A stretch of 64,000 nt of DNA from Aptenodytes patagonicus (taxonomy: Eukaryota > Chordata > Aves > Sphenisciformes > Spheniscidae). Every line of letters begins with the position of its first letter. Within the stretch, counting starts at the first letter, position 1. Where the stretch lies: the NCBI RefSeq assembly GCF_965638725.1, contig NC_134963.1, positions 15,404,501 to 15,468,500 on the forward strand. Reading direction: 5' to 3'. The translations under genes and the position numbers were made by a program. The notes under the pieces are model-generated. The model did not search any database, had not been told where the DNA came from, and saw nothing but the letters and a program-made list of their open reading frames with translations. Shown here one piece after another: positions 10,661-21,259 of this stretch.

Positions 10661-11759
10661 GGCGGGTGTCCCCGTGCCCCCCCCCCCCGGTGTCCCCCCC
10701 CCCGTGTTCCTTCCCCCCCACCCAGCGTGTCTCCGGCACCAGTCGGCATCTGCCTCGCAGGTGCTGACCCTCTCCCCCCCCCCCCGCCTCGGCAGACAGA
10801 CCGCCCGCCCGCCCGCCCGCCCCGGGGCAGGGCCCCCCCCAGAAAGAGACACCCTCCCCCCCCCCCGGGAAGGGGGAACCCCCCCCCCCGGGTATAGATA
10901 CCCCCCCTCCCCAGCAGAGCACCCCCTAACCCCCCCCCCCCCCCCCGGCAGCAGGACGCTCCCAGGGGAAGGCACCCCCCCCGGGGCGTGGGGGGGGGGG
11001 GGGGGGGCGGGCCGCAGGGGGGGTCACTGGGGGTTCCCCCCCCCCTCCGGCGGGGCAGGGGTTCACCAGCTCTTGTACCCCCCGGCCGGGGAGGGCAGGG
11101 ACACCCCCCCCCCGCCATGGCTGAGCGCTGGGGCCCAACGCCCCCCCCGGGGCAGCCACCGGGGGTCGGTAGCCCGGGGCGGGGCAGGGATCTCCCTGCC
11201 CCCGGCATGGGCCACCCCTCCTGGCACCCAGACCCCTCGGGGTGTCACCTGCTCCCACGGTGGTGACACCCCGGATGGTGACACCCACCATGACTGGGCA
11301 GCTTTGGGCTGGGGGGGGGGGGGGGGGTGGGGTGGGCTGGGGGGGGGGGGTCCTCTCTGCCACAGTCCCCCCAGCGGGGGCCTGGGGGGGGAGGGGGGGG
11401 CATCGGTGACAAGGGACTCATTAACCTGGGGAGGACACGGGGGAGAGGGGGGACACGGGGGACACACACACACACAGGGGGTGCCGGTGCTGCGGGTCCT
11501 GGCAGGGGACAGGCAGGTTCTGGAGATGGTGGTGGTGACTGACCCCCCCCGCCCACAGGTGGGGGAAACTGAGGCACAGTGGGGTCACCGGGGGGGGGGG
11601 GGGGGGAATGGGACCAGGCAGCCAAATTCTGCTTGGGGAGGAGCCGCTGGGGGGGGCGGGGGGGGGACACAGGCTGGGGATTGGGGGGGGGAGGGGTTGT
11701 GGGGTGTTGCCTGCCCGCGTCTGCCTGTACCGGCACCCATTGCCCCCCCCCCGCCCCAG
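10631..11759 (+). other. GAS2L1: GAS2L1 intron 1
   Basis: 1.1 kb of G- and C-run sequence with acceptor CCCCAG at 11754-11759. Long open frames on both strands here result from the lack of A/T, not from genes. Confidence 0.7.
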
Positions 11760-12417
11760 GCAGGTAGCCCGCCATGGCCGACCCGAGCCACATCCAGTCG
11801 GCCGCTCCAAGAGCATCCGTCCCTTCCGCTCCAGCGAGGAGTACCTGGAGGCCATGAAGGAGGACCTGGCCGAGTGGTTCAACACCCTCTACGACCTGGA
11901 CATCCAGGTGGACACCTTCCTTGGAGAGCCTGGAGACGGGCTGCCACCTCTGCCGACACGCCAACAACGTCAACCGCATCGCCCTGGACTTCCAGCAGCG
12001 GCACCCCGAGGTGGCCGCCCGTATGCGCGTCCCCCAGAACGAGGTCGTCTTCCAAGCCAAGAACGTGGTGCCCGGGTCCTTCATCGCCCGGGATAACGTC
12101 TCCAACTTCATCCAGTGGTGCCGGCAGGACCTCGGCATCCAGGACGTCCTCATGTTCGAGACCAACGACTTGGTGCTGAGAGAACGAGAAGAAACTTTGT
12201 CCTCTGCTTGTTGGAGGTGGCCAGGAGGGGCTCCAAGTTCGGCATGCTGGCCCCCATGCTGATCCAGATGGAGGAGGAGATCGAGGAGGAGATGAGGGAC
12301 CAAATGGCCTACGGCGTGCTGGGCACGCGCCAGGAGAGCCGGGACCCCCAGGCGCCCGCCTACCCCAGCAGGGCCCGGCCCATCGCCCTCTGCGACCTGA
12401 AGAACCTGGATGAGCTG
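11760..12417 (+). CDS. GAS2L1: GAS2L1 exon 2 (start codon, CH domain)
   Basis: ATG at 11774-11776 ([11 protein letters not shown]) in context GCCATGG. The frame is lost by a missing base near 11804-11809, an extra T near 11919-11922 and a missing base near 12186-12195. Between these points the CH-domain sequence is intact ([37 protein letters not shown]). The exon ends at NLDEL; donor GTGAGA at 12418. Confidence 0.9.
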
Positions 12418-15400
12418 GTGAGACGCGCCTCCCCTGGGAGCCCTGTGCTTGGGTGAGGGCCTCGCCAGCCACTGGCTGCTCTATGGGCCCCCAGGAGGTC
12501 CTCTCTGTCCGCCCAACGGGGTGCTCTGTGGTCCACGGGAGGTCCCACCTGTCTCCATGGCCCGTGGGAGGTCCTCTCTGTCCACCCAACGGGGTGCTCT
12601 ATGGTCCCTGAGAGGTCCCACCTGTCTCTATGGGCCCCTGGGAGGTCCTCTCTGTCCACCCAACGGGGTGCTCTATGGTCCCTGGGAGGTCCCACCTGTC
12701 TCCATGGCCCGTGGGAGGTCCTCTCTGTCCGCCCAACGGGGTGCTCTATGGTCCACGGGAGGTCCCACCTGTCTCCATGGCCCGTGGAGGTCCTCTCTGT
12801 CTGCCCAACGGGGTGCTCTGTGGTCCCTGGGAGGTCCTCCCTGTCCGCCCAACCAGGCTGGCTGCAGCCCATGGGATGTCCTTCTCCCCCCACCCGGCCA
12901 GGCTCTCCGTGGCCCGTGGGAGGTCCTCGGCCGCCCAGCCAGGCCCCCGGTGCCCTGCGGAACCTCCCGACGTCAGGACGAGTTATTTTGGTGGCCGTGG
13001 CCGTAATCGCAGGGGAGACACAGGTGTCACCTCTGCCCCTGCCGCTTCCTCCCCACGGGGGGGACATGACACGCCCAGTGGTCCCCACCCCAGGAACCCG
13101 CTCCTGCCCAGATCCGGCCCTCCTCCTCCCAGCACCTTGGGGCTGGTGTCCCCGGGGACAGACAGACAGACGTGGGGACATCCCGGCGGCTCACAGCCAC
13201 GATTCGGGGTGTCGAGAAGGGGGGGTGGGGGGGGGGTGGGGGGGGAGGGTGTCCCCTCCACGAGCCGGGGTGCAGGGATGCCGCCGTCCCCCTCCCCGCC
13301 CCCGGGAGGCTCAGGAGGGATTAAAGCTGGGCGGGGTGCAGGATCAGGCCCGCGCGCGAGGCAGCAGATTAATATGGGGGGGGGGGGGACGACGACAGGA
13401 CATGGGGGGGACACGAGGGGACACGGGGGGGGGGGGTCTGCCCTCCCCTGACTCCCTAAGCTCAAAGCTGTTTTTTAACCGAAACCCCGATTCCTCATTA
13501 AGTCCCGCAGCCACCATACTCAGGGCGGGGGGGGGGGGGAATGCATCCTGCACCCCCCCCCTCCACCCAGTACCGCTGCAAAGGGCCCCCCCCACCCCCA
13601 CCCCGCGCTGTTGCCCCCCCCAAACCCCCCCGAGCCCCCCTGGCCGGGCGCTGCCAACCCCGGCTGCATTTTTCCGGGCTGCGTAATTCCTCGCCATCGG
13701 CTTTTATGGGCAGCGCTGGAGCCGGGGAGGAGCCTGACGGTGCCGGATCCGGCCCGGCTGGTCCCCGCATCCCCCCCCCCCCCCCCCCCCCGAATGGCAG
13801 CAGGGTCAGGAACCCCCCCCTTTCACTGCAGCACCCCCCTCTCCCCACCCCCTCCCCCACCCCCCCACCCCCCCGTGCCTCAGTTTCCCCGGTTGGGGCT
13901 GACCTTGCCAGCCGGCTGCTGCCCCGGATGGGAACCGGAGCAGCCGGATCCTGCCCTGGCTGGACCCCTGCGATGGGCAGAAAGGCAGAACCTGCAGAAG
14001 AAAAAAAAAAAAAAAAAGAGGAATTATGAAAAAAAAAAAACCCAAAAATTTAGGGGTGAGGGAGGCGGCGCCGTGTGTCGTGTGTCCGTGTCCGTCCGTC
14101 CCCCCCCCCCCACGGGCTGGGGCAGGATGCGGCCATGTCCCCGCGTCCCCCCGTGGCTCCCTGCCTAATCCCTGACGTCAGCCCCGGCCGGGCCGCGGGC
14201 AGGACGGCCGCCCCGGATAGAGCGGGCAGCCGGGGAGGCAGCGCTGTCCGGCAGCCCCCACGGCGATGGGGCGGGGGGGCCCCTGGCCGCCCCCTCCCCA
14301 CCCCCCCCCCAAATCTCCCTTTGGCTTTTTATCGGTGCCAGATGTTAAATTTGGGGGGGGGGAGGGAGGGAGGGGGCCAAAAAAAAAAAAAAAGGGGGGG
14401 GTCTAACCCTTTTCTGTTGGTGGATGTGGGGTGCAGTGGGGCGCTGGAGGTCCCTGCCCCATAACGGGGTGCTTGGGGGGGGGGGGGGCAAATCCCCCGT
14501 GGTTCGGGGGTTAGCGGGGCCGGGGGTGTTTCCTCCTCCTTCCCAGTTTTGGGGGTCCCGGAGCGGGTGGGCTCCAGAGAGCAGGGCCGGCAGCAGATGA
14601 AGAGAGTTGCGCCCGTTCTCAGCCTGCTCGGGGGTGGCCGGCCGTGGGAAGCGCCCCCCCCCCCCCCCTCCCCGGGTCCCCCCTCTCCCACGGCGTGTGG
14701 GTTCTGTGGGTGCTCCCCCACCGCCTGGGGCTGCGGTGGGAGCTGCCGGCTCGGGTTCCCGCACGAACCCACCCGGCTGCTTCCCGGCAGGTACAGGCAG
14801 CGCTCTGCCCACGGGGGCGAGCATGGGCGAGAGGAGGGGGGCTGCCGGGCCGGGACCAAGCCGGGTCCCCCCCCCCCCCCACCACCACCACCACCTCGCC
14901 TCTCCACGGGCTCTATACAGCCCCTCCGCGTGCGCCTATCTATAGGGGCTGGCCCTATCGCTGGGGGTCCGCGCCCCACCGACCCCTCCCCTCTCTGCCG
15001 GCAGGTGCGGGAGATCCTGGGCTGCTGCTCCTGCCCCTCCCAGTTCCCCATGGTCAAGGTCTCCGAGGGTAAATACAAAGTGGGCGACTCCAGCACCCTC
15101 ATCTTCGTCCGAGTAAGAGCTGCCGCCGCGTCTCTCACCCCGTTGTCCCCCCGCCGGGACCCCTCCCACACACACTCTCCTCCTCCCCCCGCTCCTCGGC
15201 GCAGCGGGGACCCGTCCTGAGGGACCCCGTGGTGGGGTGGGCCCTGAGCTGAATTTTACTCCCCATAAGCTGCCCCACGTCGGGGACCTGGGCCCCCCCC
15301 ACCCCCAGGAGTGGTCCCTCTTTGGCCACGTCCCAGGGAGCAGGCAGGGCGGGCAGGGTGACGGGCTGTCCGCAGGTGCTGAGGAGCCACGTGATGGTGC

Positions 15401-18009
15401 GCGTCGGCGGCGGCTGGGACACACTGGAACATTACCTGGACAAGCACGACCCGTGCCGCTGCTCCTCCCTCTGTGAGTGCCCCCCGGGGACACCAGGGAC
15501 CCACCGCCCCCAGCCCACCCCCCCACCCCCGGCCGGTGCCACCCCACCTCGCCACGTTTCGCGGCTCCTGGCTCTCCGTGGGGCTCCTTTCCCTGGGGCT
15601 GGGCTGCTCGGGGCGCTGATCCGGCTGAAATGGGGAAAAGAGGGGGGGGGTGAGAAAAGGCGGGTTTTTGGCCAAGTTAATTCCCGAGGTGATTAACCCA
15701 CAGCCTGGGAAACCCTGGCTGGAAAAGCCGGGTGCCGGCGCGACGCGAGGGGTGTGTGTGTGGGGGGGTGGGGGGTGGCGAGGGATGCCCCCCCCTCACC
15801 CCCCCGGTGTCTCTGTTTCCAGCTCACCGCCTGCCCCAGCCCCGCGCCCCGGGCTTCTCCCCGCAAAAACCAGCTCTCGGCAGCTTCTCCCCCGCGCCCT
15901 GCGCCCCCAGCCCCAGCACCCCCCGCCGCCTCCGCGCAGCCGGCCCCCCCTCGGCTGGGGGGGACAGCAGCCACGCCAGGACGGAGCGGGGCGGCCACCA
16001 GCCGAAGGGCGGCGGGGAGACGGGCATCCCGAAGCCACCGTCCGGCGCCAAGCAGGAGGGTTTGCCCCCACGGGGGGGCCCGGCCCCCCTGCCTGGTTCT
16101 GCCAGCCCTTCGAGGAGCCCCGCTGAGCCACGGGCAGCCGGCACGCTCAGGTAGGGCACCCATGGGTGCTGCTTGGGAGGGGTGGGGGGGCGACCATCGC
16201 CTGCCAGGGGACCCCCACCACCTCCCAGGCCCAGCAAGGCCTCAGTCCCACGGCAGGGCCCGACTCCACAGCAGGCCTCAGCCCCACGGCAGGCCCCAGG
16301 CCCCACGGCGGGGCTTCCGCCCCGCCGTGGGGCCCGGGGCCTGCCGTGGGGCAGAGGCCTCCTCCCCGTGAGGGAGCCAGCCCCGGCCCATCCCCGCCCC
16401 ACGCCACCCGTGCCCTGGGGGTCGCGGCCGTGGGGGTCCCACACACACACACACGCCCCCCCCCCCCCCCGCCTCTTCCCGCCGCTGCCGGCGCGCAGGC
16501 GCAGTGCGCACGGCGGCCCGGGGGGCGGGGCCTGCCGTAGCCGCGCCCCCGCCCTCCGCGCGATGATTGGCAGGCGGGCGGGCCGCGCCCTGGCGGCGCG
16601 GGAAAGGCAGCGCGGGAAAGCGGCAACGGGGAGTGCGGGGGGGGGGGGGAGCGATGAGGGGGTGCACTGCCCCCCCCCCCCCCCCCCGCAGGCCTCCCTG
16701 AGCCTCCTCTCCGTCCCCCCTTCCCCAGGCCCCGCGACCCCGCTCCCCCCGTGCCCGCCGCTGCTCGGGCGACAGCGACTCCTCGGCCTCCTCAGCGCAG
16801 AGCGGCCCCCCGGGACCGCGGGACGGGGGTCCCCCCCGCCGCCGGGAGCCAAGCCGGGGTGGGGGGGTCCCCCAGCAGCCGCCCCGCGACGTCGGATCTT
16901 CCCCGGGAGGGCGAGCGGCTCCGGAGGAGCGCGGCCGTTCGCGGGTGCCCAACGGGCCCGGCCGGACCCCGCCGCGTCCCCGCAGCCAGGGCCGCCCCGG
17001 TCCCCAGCCCCTGCTGCTCATCAGCCGCCGGCGGGACGGGCAGCACTCCTGGACGCGGGCGGAGACCCCCTCCCGGCCCGGCAGCCCCGCCCGCAGCCGG
17101 ACCCCCTCCCGCCCGGCCGCCCGCAGCCCCGCGCCCACCCCGCGCCGCTCCTCCCTGGAGGAAGGGGCCGGGGGGGGGCGGCGGGCGGGGGGGACCGGGG
17201 AGGCCCCCCGCGGCGGCGGCGGCGGCGGGGCCGGGGAGGCCTTGCAGCGGGAGCTGGAGGAGCTGGCGCGGCGGTTGCGGGCCCCGCTGCGGCTGGAGCC
17301 CGGCCAGGAGCAGCAGCTCTTCCGCCGGCTGGAGGAGGAGTTCCTGGCCAACACGCGGATGATGGAGGAGCTGGAGGACGGGGAGAACCCCCCCTTGCCC
17401 CCCCCGCCGCCCCCCGGCGCCGCCGCCGACTCGGCCTACTGCTCCTCCAGCTCCTCTTCGTCCTCCCTCAACGTCTTCGGCAAGCACGGCCTCTCCGCCG
17501 AGGACGGCCGGCGGAGCGGGAACGGGGCCGGCCCCCCGCCGCCGGCGGCCCCCGAAACGGGGGATGCGGGGCGCCGGCCGGCCTCTCCAGCTCCTCCGAC
17601 GAGAGCAGCTGCTTCCCGGCCTCCTGGGACGCCCGGGAGACGCGGGGGGGCCCCGAGTCCGACACCGACTGGGCGCCGGGGAGGACGAGCTGACGGAGAC
17701 AGAGGAGACCCCCGCCGTGGTGGACGGACCCCCAGGGGTGCCAGGGGTCCCCGAGCCGGTGCCTTCCCTCCCCGCGCCGCCCCCGCGCCCCTGGGCCAAG
17801 CCCCGGCTGGACACGCAGCCCCACAAGAAGCCCTCCAGGATCCCACCCCGCGGGGCTATGGGGCGGCCCCTCCCGGGCCCCCCACCGGCAGCCCCAAGCC
17901 CGGGGAGCACAAGACCTGGGGGGCTCTGCAGCGCGTCCTCTCCTCCTTCCTGGAGCCCGCCTGGGTCCCGCGGGAGCACGAGGGGCTGGACGAGGACGCC
18001 TGGCCGTGA
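11774..18009 (+). CDS. GAS2L1: GAS2L1, GAS2-like actin/microtubule crosslinker (five coding exons)
   Basis: GAS2L1 (GAR22) links actin filaments to microtubules and binds EB1 at plus ends. Seen here: a calponin-homology domain (exon 2, [20 protein letters not shown] to [14 protein letters not shown]), a GAS2-related zinc-binding GAR domain (exons 3-4: [20 protein letters not shown], then [27 protein letters not shown]) and a Ser/Arg/Pro-rich tail with [50 protein letters not shown] and KKPSRIP, an SxIP-type EB1 motif. Coding exons: 11774-12417, 15005-15112, 15376-15472, 15823-16150, 16729-18009. About seven single-base indels (six losses, one gain) break the frame, yet every segment stays conserved, so I read this as a real gene with sequence errors. 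The stop is TGA at 18007-18009. Confidence 0.93.
12490..12880. repeat. Minisatellite, about 73-bp unit, 5-6 copies, GAS2L1 intron 2
   Basis: The block GGTCCTCTCTGTCC recurs at 12497, 12570, 12644, 12717 and 12789 (spacing 72-74 bp), each time with GCCCAACGGGGTGCTCT and GGTCCCACCTGTCTCC between. Units differ by a few bases. Confidence 0.9.
14173..14180. promoter_or_regulatory. CRE palindrome TGACGTCA
   Basis: A perfect 8-bp CREB/ATF site inside GAS2L1 intron 2 in CpG-rich surroundings. No TATA element or exon is evident beside it. Confidence 0.4.
15005..15112 (+). CDS. GAS2L1: GAS2L1 exon 3 (GAR domain, first half)
   Basis: Acceptor GCAG at 15001-15004; encodes [36 protein letters not shown]. 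Donor GTAAGA at 15113. In frame, 36 codons. Confidence 0.95.
15376..15472 (+). CDS. GAS2L1: GAS2L1 exon 4 (GAR domain, second half)
   Basis: Encodes [32 protein letters not shown]; the Cys residues complete the zinc-binding GAR fold. Donor GTGAGT at 15473. Confidence 0.95.
15823..16150 (+). CDS. GAS2L1: GAS2L1 exon 5 (Pro/Ser-rich linker)
   Basis: Joins in frame from exon 4 as [19 protein letters not shown] and ends at donor GTAGGG (16151). The middle is poorly conserved, so its exact frame is less certain than in neighbouring exons. Confidence 0.75.
16729..18009 (+). CDS. GAS2L1: GAS2L1 last coding exon (C-terminal tail)
   Basis: Begins as [10 protein letters not shown] in the phase set by exon 5, then needs one inserted base near 16,757-16,764 to reach [15 protein letters not shown]. 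Further missing bases are inferred near 17,566-17,580 (before [20 protein letters not shown]), 17,677-17,682 (before [16 protein letters not shown]) and 17,841-17,850 (inside KPSRIPTPRG). It ends in [20 protein letters not shown]. Confidence 0.88.
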   Translation, partial: APRPRSPRARRCSGDSDSSASSAQSGPPGPRDGGPPRRREPSRGGGVPQQPPRDVGSSPGGRAAPEERGRSRVPNGPGRTPPRPRSQGRPGPQPLLLISRRRDGQHSWTRAETPSRPGSPARSRTPSRPAARSPAPTPRRSSLEEGAGGGRRAGGTGEAPRGGGGGGAGEALQRELEELARRLRAPLRLEPGQEQQLFRRLEEEFLANTRMMEELEDGENPPLPPPPPPGAAADSAYCSSSSSSSSLNVFGKHGLSAEDGRRSGNGAGPPPPAAPETGDAGRRPASPAPPTRAAASRPPGTPGRRGGAPSPTPTGRRGGRADGDRGDPRRGGRTPRGARGPRAGAFPPRAAPAPLGQAPAGHAAPQEALQDPTPRGYGAAPPGPPTGSPKPGEHKTWGALQRVLSSFLEPAWVPREHEGLDEDAWP

Positions 18010-18940
18010 AGACGCCCAGCTCGGTGGCCGTGGGTGGCAGGCAGGATGGGGAGAAGCCCCCCCCCCAGCACACACCCCCCCACCCCGGCCACCCCCGGGG
18101 ACATCATGGAGCCGCTTGCCGGTGATGGCACGTGCATGGAGAGGCCCCGGCCAGGCGATGGCCACGGACCAGGGGTGGCTGGGGAGCTCAGTGACTGTCG
18201 GCAGTTGGGGTCGGGCACTGCGAGGAGCCCCCAGCCAAATGCAAAGGGCCCTGAACGCGCCCCCGGTCCCCCATGGAGAGCAGCTCCATGGGGGGGGGGT
18301 TGGCCACGGCATGGTCACGGTGGTGGTGGCGGGAGCAGAGAGCTGCGTCCCAGCCGCCTGGGAACGGGGCTGGAAAGCAACCGGCTCTTCTCTTCTGATC
18401 TTTGTCTCTTCTCCTCGTTCTTCTCTTTTTGTCATCCTCTCTTCTTGGCCTTCTCCTCATCTTGATATTTTCCTTTGCGTGTCATTTTCTCCTCGTCCTT
18501 CTCCCCCTGCTCTTCTTGGCCTTCTCCTCTTGTCGTCTTCTCCTCTTCATGTAATCTCCTCTTCATGTCGTCCTTCTCCTCTTGGCCATCTTCTCTTCGT
18601 GTCACGTTCTCCTCCTCTTGGCCTTCTCCTCTTCTTGTTGTCTTCTCTTCTCCTTCTTCTTTTCTTGTCTCTTCCTCCTCTCCACATCTGAGATGACTCG
18701 GGGAAATGCAACTTACTGTCACAACCTGTATTTCGGGGCAGGGAGGGTCGCTTGTTCCTCTCCAGCACCCGTCGGCCCCCCCCCCTCCCAGCCGGCCGCA
18801 GCCATGTCCGTAGCATGTGTTGATATCCCTAAAGCAGGACGGGGCTGTGCGTGGAGCCCCCTTCCCCGGGCCACCGCGGCCCCCACCCCTCTGGCCCTGC
18901 GCGTTCCCCCAAGCCAGTAAAGACCAAGGGAGCTGAACCC
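18010..18940 (+). other. GAS2L1: GAS2L1 3' UTR
   Basis: A 0.9-kb UTR containing a strongly strand-asymmetric pyrimidine tract (18,380-18,690) and ending near an AGTAAA hexamer at 18,916-18,921, a known variant poly(A) signal. Confidence 0.65.
18380..18690. repeat. Polypyrimidine (CTTCTC-type) tract with degenerate repeats
   Basis: About 300 bp of almost pure C/T on the + strand, with recurring CTTGGCCTTCTCCTC and CTTCTCCTCTT modules. It lies in the presumed GAS2L1 3' UTR. Confidence 0.85.
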
Positions 18941-20069
18941 ACCGCGTCCAGTCATCTGTCCTGGGGGGGAGGGGGGGGGCCAAGACCCTCCAGGGGGTTT
19001 GGGACCTGCCGAGGGGCAGCCAGTGGTGAGCAGGAGGGATGTGAGACACACACCACCACCACCACCCCCCCCCGAGCCCAAGGGAGGAGGGCTGTGGGGC
19101 TGGGGGTCTCAAGAGGGTGGGGAGTGGTAGAGGTGAGGGTCAGCCCCAACGTTCTGTACCCCACTGCAGCCATGGGGACCCCTCGGCTGCATCTGGGACC
19201 CCTCCACGTCCCCAAAGCCCTCGGGGCTGCCTGGAGCAAAAGCACCCAGAGCCTTCGCCCCGAGAGCTGCTCGCCCCGGGGGCACGGCTGTGCTCTGCCG
19301 CTGCCCAAGGTTGCCGAGGCCTGGGCAGGTTGTGGGTCACCGTGGGGGTCTAGACCCGCTGGTGGTGGCCATCCCGCTGCGACTTTGGGGCTCCCAAAGC
19401 AGGGTGTCCAGTGGTCCCCAGCTGCATGCCGTGCACGGGAGTGGGGCTGGTGTCCAGCCCCGGAGCGGTGCCGGTGCCCCGTGGGGTGTCCCGGAGCGGT
19501 GCCGGTGCCCAGCGGGGTGCCGGTGCCCAGCCAGGCGGCCGGAGTGCCAGCGCCCAAGCAGGGTGCCTGGTTCCAGGGCCAGGGCTGTCGCCCCCGCGGG
19601 GACCAGCGGCACCCCCCACCCCCCCCGGGGACTCCGCACTCATCCCCAAGCCCAGGAGGGGCTCACGGGCCCGGAGAGGGCCCTGCATCCCCCCCCCCCA
19701 GCACTGGGCACCGTGCACCGGTATGGGGCTGCCGTAGGCCTTGGAGGAGCCAAAAGAGGCTCCGGCATCAGCCAGGAGCAGGGCGCGGGGCCGAGAGCTG
19801 CCGCTCGACCTCCCCCAGGACCATCCTGTCCCCCGAGAGAGGCCCCGTTTCCCTTGGCCACCCGCCCGGCTCCCGGCAATTTGCTGCTTCAGGCCTTGCC
19901 GAGGCCAGAGGCCGCGGCCACCAGCCCCGGGAGAGGGGAGAGGGCTCGTCTCCTCCCTGCCGAGGGCAGGGCACCGCCCAGAGGAAGCTCACAGCATCCT
20001 GTTTCCCCAGGGATCACCGGGCCACGGCTCGGGCGCTGAGCTTGGGGTACCCCCCCCCCCAACAGCAGC
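18941..20069. other. GAS2L1-AP1B1 convergent intergenic spacer
   Basis: 1.1 kb between two converging 3' ends. It holds short imperfect tandem copies of GGTGCCGGTGCCC near 19,495-19,535 and nothing that reads as a gene. The RAS-like RASL10A found here in mammals is not visible. Confidence 0.6.
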
Positions 20070-21184
20070 TCCGCGGGCAGATGTCACCTTTATTCAACGT
20101 TCGCTTAAAACAAGTGAACATACAATATATTTATATTTTATATATTAGATATTTCCTGCACCAAACGCTTCTAGTTAGGGGTGACCCATGGCTTTATTTC
20201 TGGGGGAAGGGGGGGGGGGGGGGGAGGGAGGGGGAGGAGCACGCGGGGGGGAAGGCGGCACGTCCTCTCCAGCGCCCATGGGCGACGGCGGGGAGCAGAG
20301 GGAGCCATGGGGCTGGGGAGGGGGGCAGTTGCCCCAGCTCGGGGGCAGAGGTGGGGCGAGGGCAGCGTGAGTTGATGCTCAGAGCCCTGCCAGCCCCGCT
20401 GGGGGGGGGGGGGGCGGGGGGGGCTGGACGGGGCTGGAAAAGCCCTTTTTTTACTGCACTTGTAAGTACAGGCTCAAAATCGAGATCCTCGAGGCCTTCG
20501 GGGACCTTTGGAAACAGCTCCCAGGGGGGAGGAGACCCTCTCCAAAGGGATGGGGGTTCACCACAGGCTCTCCTGAACCAGGAGACAAAACCAGGGCCAG
20601 CCGGGAGCTGCCGCAGGGGAAGGAAGAAGCCAGGGCTCCAGGGGGAGCCGGAGCAAGAGCCACCCAACCCCACAGCGCTTTGGGGTGCCAACCGGCACCG
20701 AACAGGCTCAGAGCGAGCCCCGGGGTGCTATTCCCGGGGAGGAGGAGTGCCGAACCCTTCACCAGACACCACCACGGGCAGACACGAGACCCAGCGCCAG
20801 GGGGGAGGTGGATTTTTGCAGGGTGGGGGACACGCAGGGGAGGAGGAGAGCAGCCCCCCAACGTGCAGCAGCTCGGTAAAAAAAGCAGTAGAGGGTGAAA
20901 CAGGGCTCTCGACAGGGCAACATCAGCAAGAAGGACACCGCATTACTCACACACACATTTCTACAGGGATGGAGGGACTGGCCGGGACGCCCCCGCCCTC
21001 CTCCGCCCGCCCCAGCCCTGCCGGAGATGGGAGCACCGGCTCCGTTTTCAGGGCCCCGGGGCCGGAGGGAGATTCCCAGGGGCTGGTTCCTTGGCAGGAA
21101 GGAGAGGAGACATGCACACGGGTCCTGCCCCGCTTCCTCGGGCGGGAAAGGGAGGAGAGGAGGAGGACGGGCTGTGGCAGCACC
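20070..21184 (-). other. AP1B1: AP1B1 3' UTR
   Basis: A stretch of about 1.1 kb from the stop codon to the distal poly(A) signal, including an 11-base G-run near 20,402. No other feature is seen. Confidence 0.6.
20089..20198 (-). terminator. AP1B1: AP1B1 poly(A) signals (two AATAAA)
   Basis: On the minus strand, AATAAA occurs at 20,198-20,193 and again at 20,094-20,089, in an AT-rich patch downstream of the AP1B1 stop codon. The distal one probably gives the longer 3' UTR, about 1.1 kb. Confidence 0.65.
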
Positions 21185-21259
21185 TTAGTTCTTCAGGATG
21201 GTTTCGTAGGCTTGGTAGACGTACTGGGACACCTCCGGTGCTCGGCATTTCAGGGACAA
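21185..21259 (-). CDS. AP1B1: AP1B1 exon 22 (ear, C-terminus)
   Basis: Encodes [20 protein letters not shown] and ILKN, with stop TAA at 21187-21185. Confidence 0.95.
   Translation of the reverse strand: MSLKCRAPEVSQYVYQAYETILKN

Larger units (their letters stand above)
12418..15004 (+). other. GAS2L1: GAS2L1 intron 2
   Basis: Apart from the minisatellite, this holds dense G/C homopolymers, A-runs near 13,998-14,040 and a CRE palindrome at 14,173. No exon is seen. It is the longest intron of the gene and could hide an internal promoter. Confidence 0.65.

Noticed and set aside
9667-11208. Minus-strand open frames over 440-510 codons in the GAS2L1 promoter and intron
   Set aside because: They consist of Gly/Pro/Arg homopolymer translations of G/C runs. 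Lack of A/T removes stop codons; there is no domain and no splice-consistent structure.
12450-13006. Long plus-strand frames through the GAS2L1 intron 2 minisatellite
   Set aside because: Generated by the tandem 73-bp unit; not joined by splice signals to any coding exon.
16792-18435. A 547-codon minus-strand frame over the GAS2L1 last exon
   Set aside because: Shadow of the real plus-strand exon, which has recognisable conserved motifs.
18432-19112. Glu/Arg/Lys-rich minus-strand frame (EEEKTTRRGEGQEE-like)
   Set aside because: It is the translation of the antisense of the CTTCTC tract and has no support as a gene.
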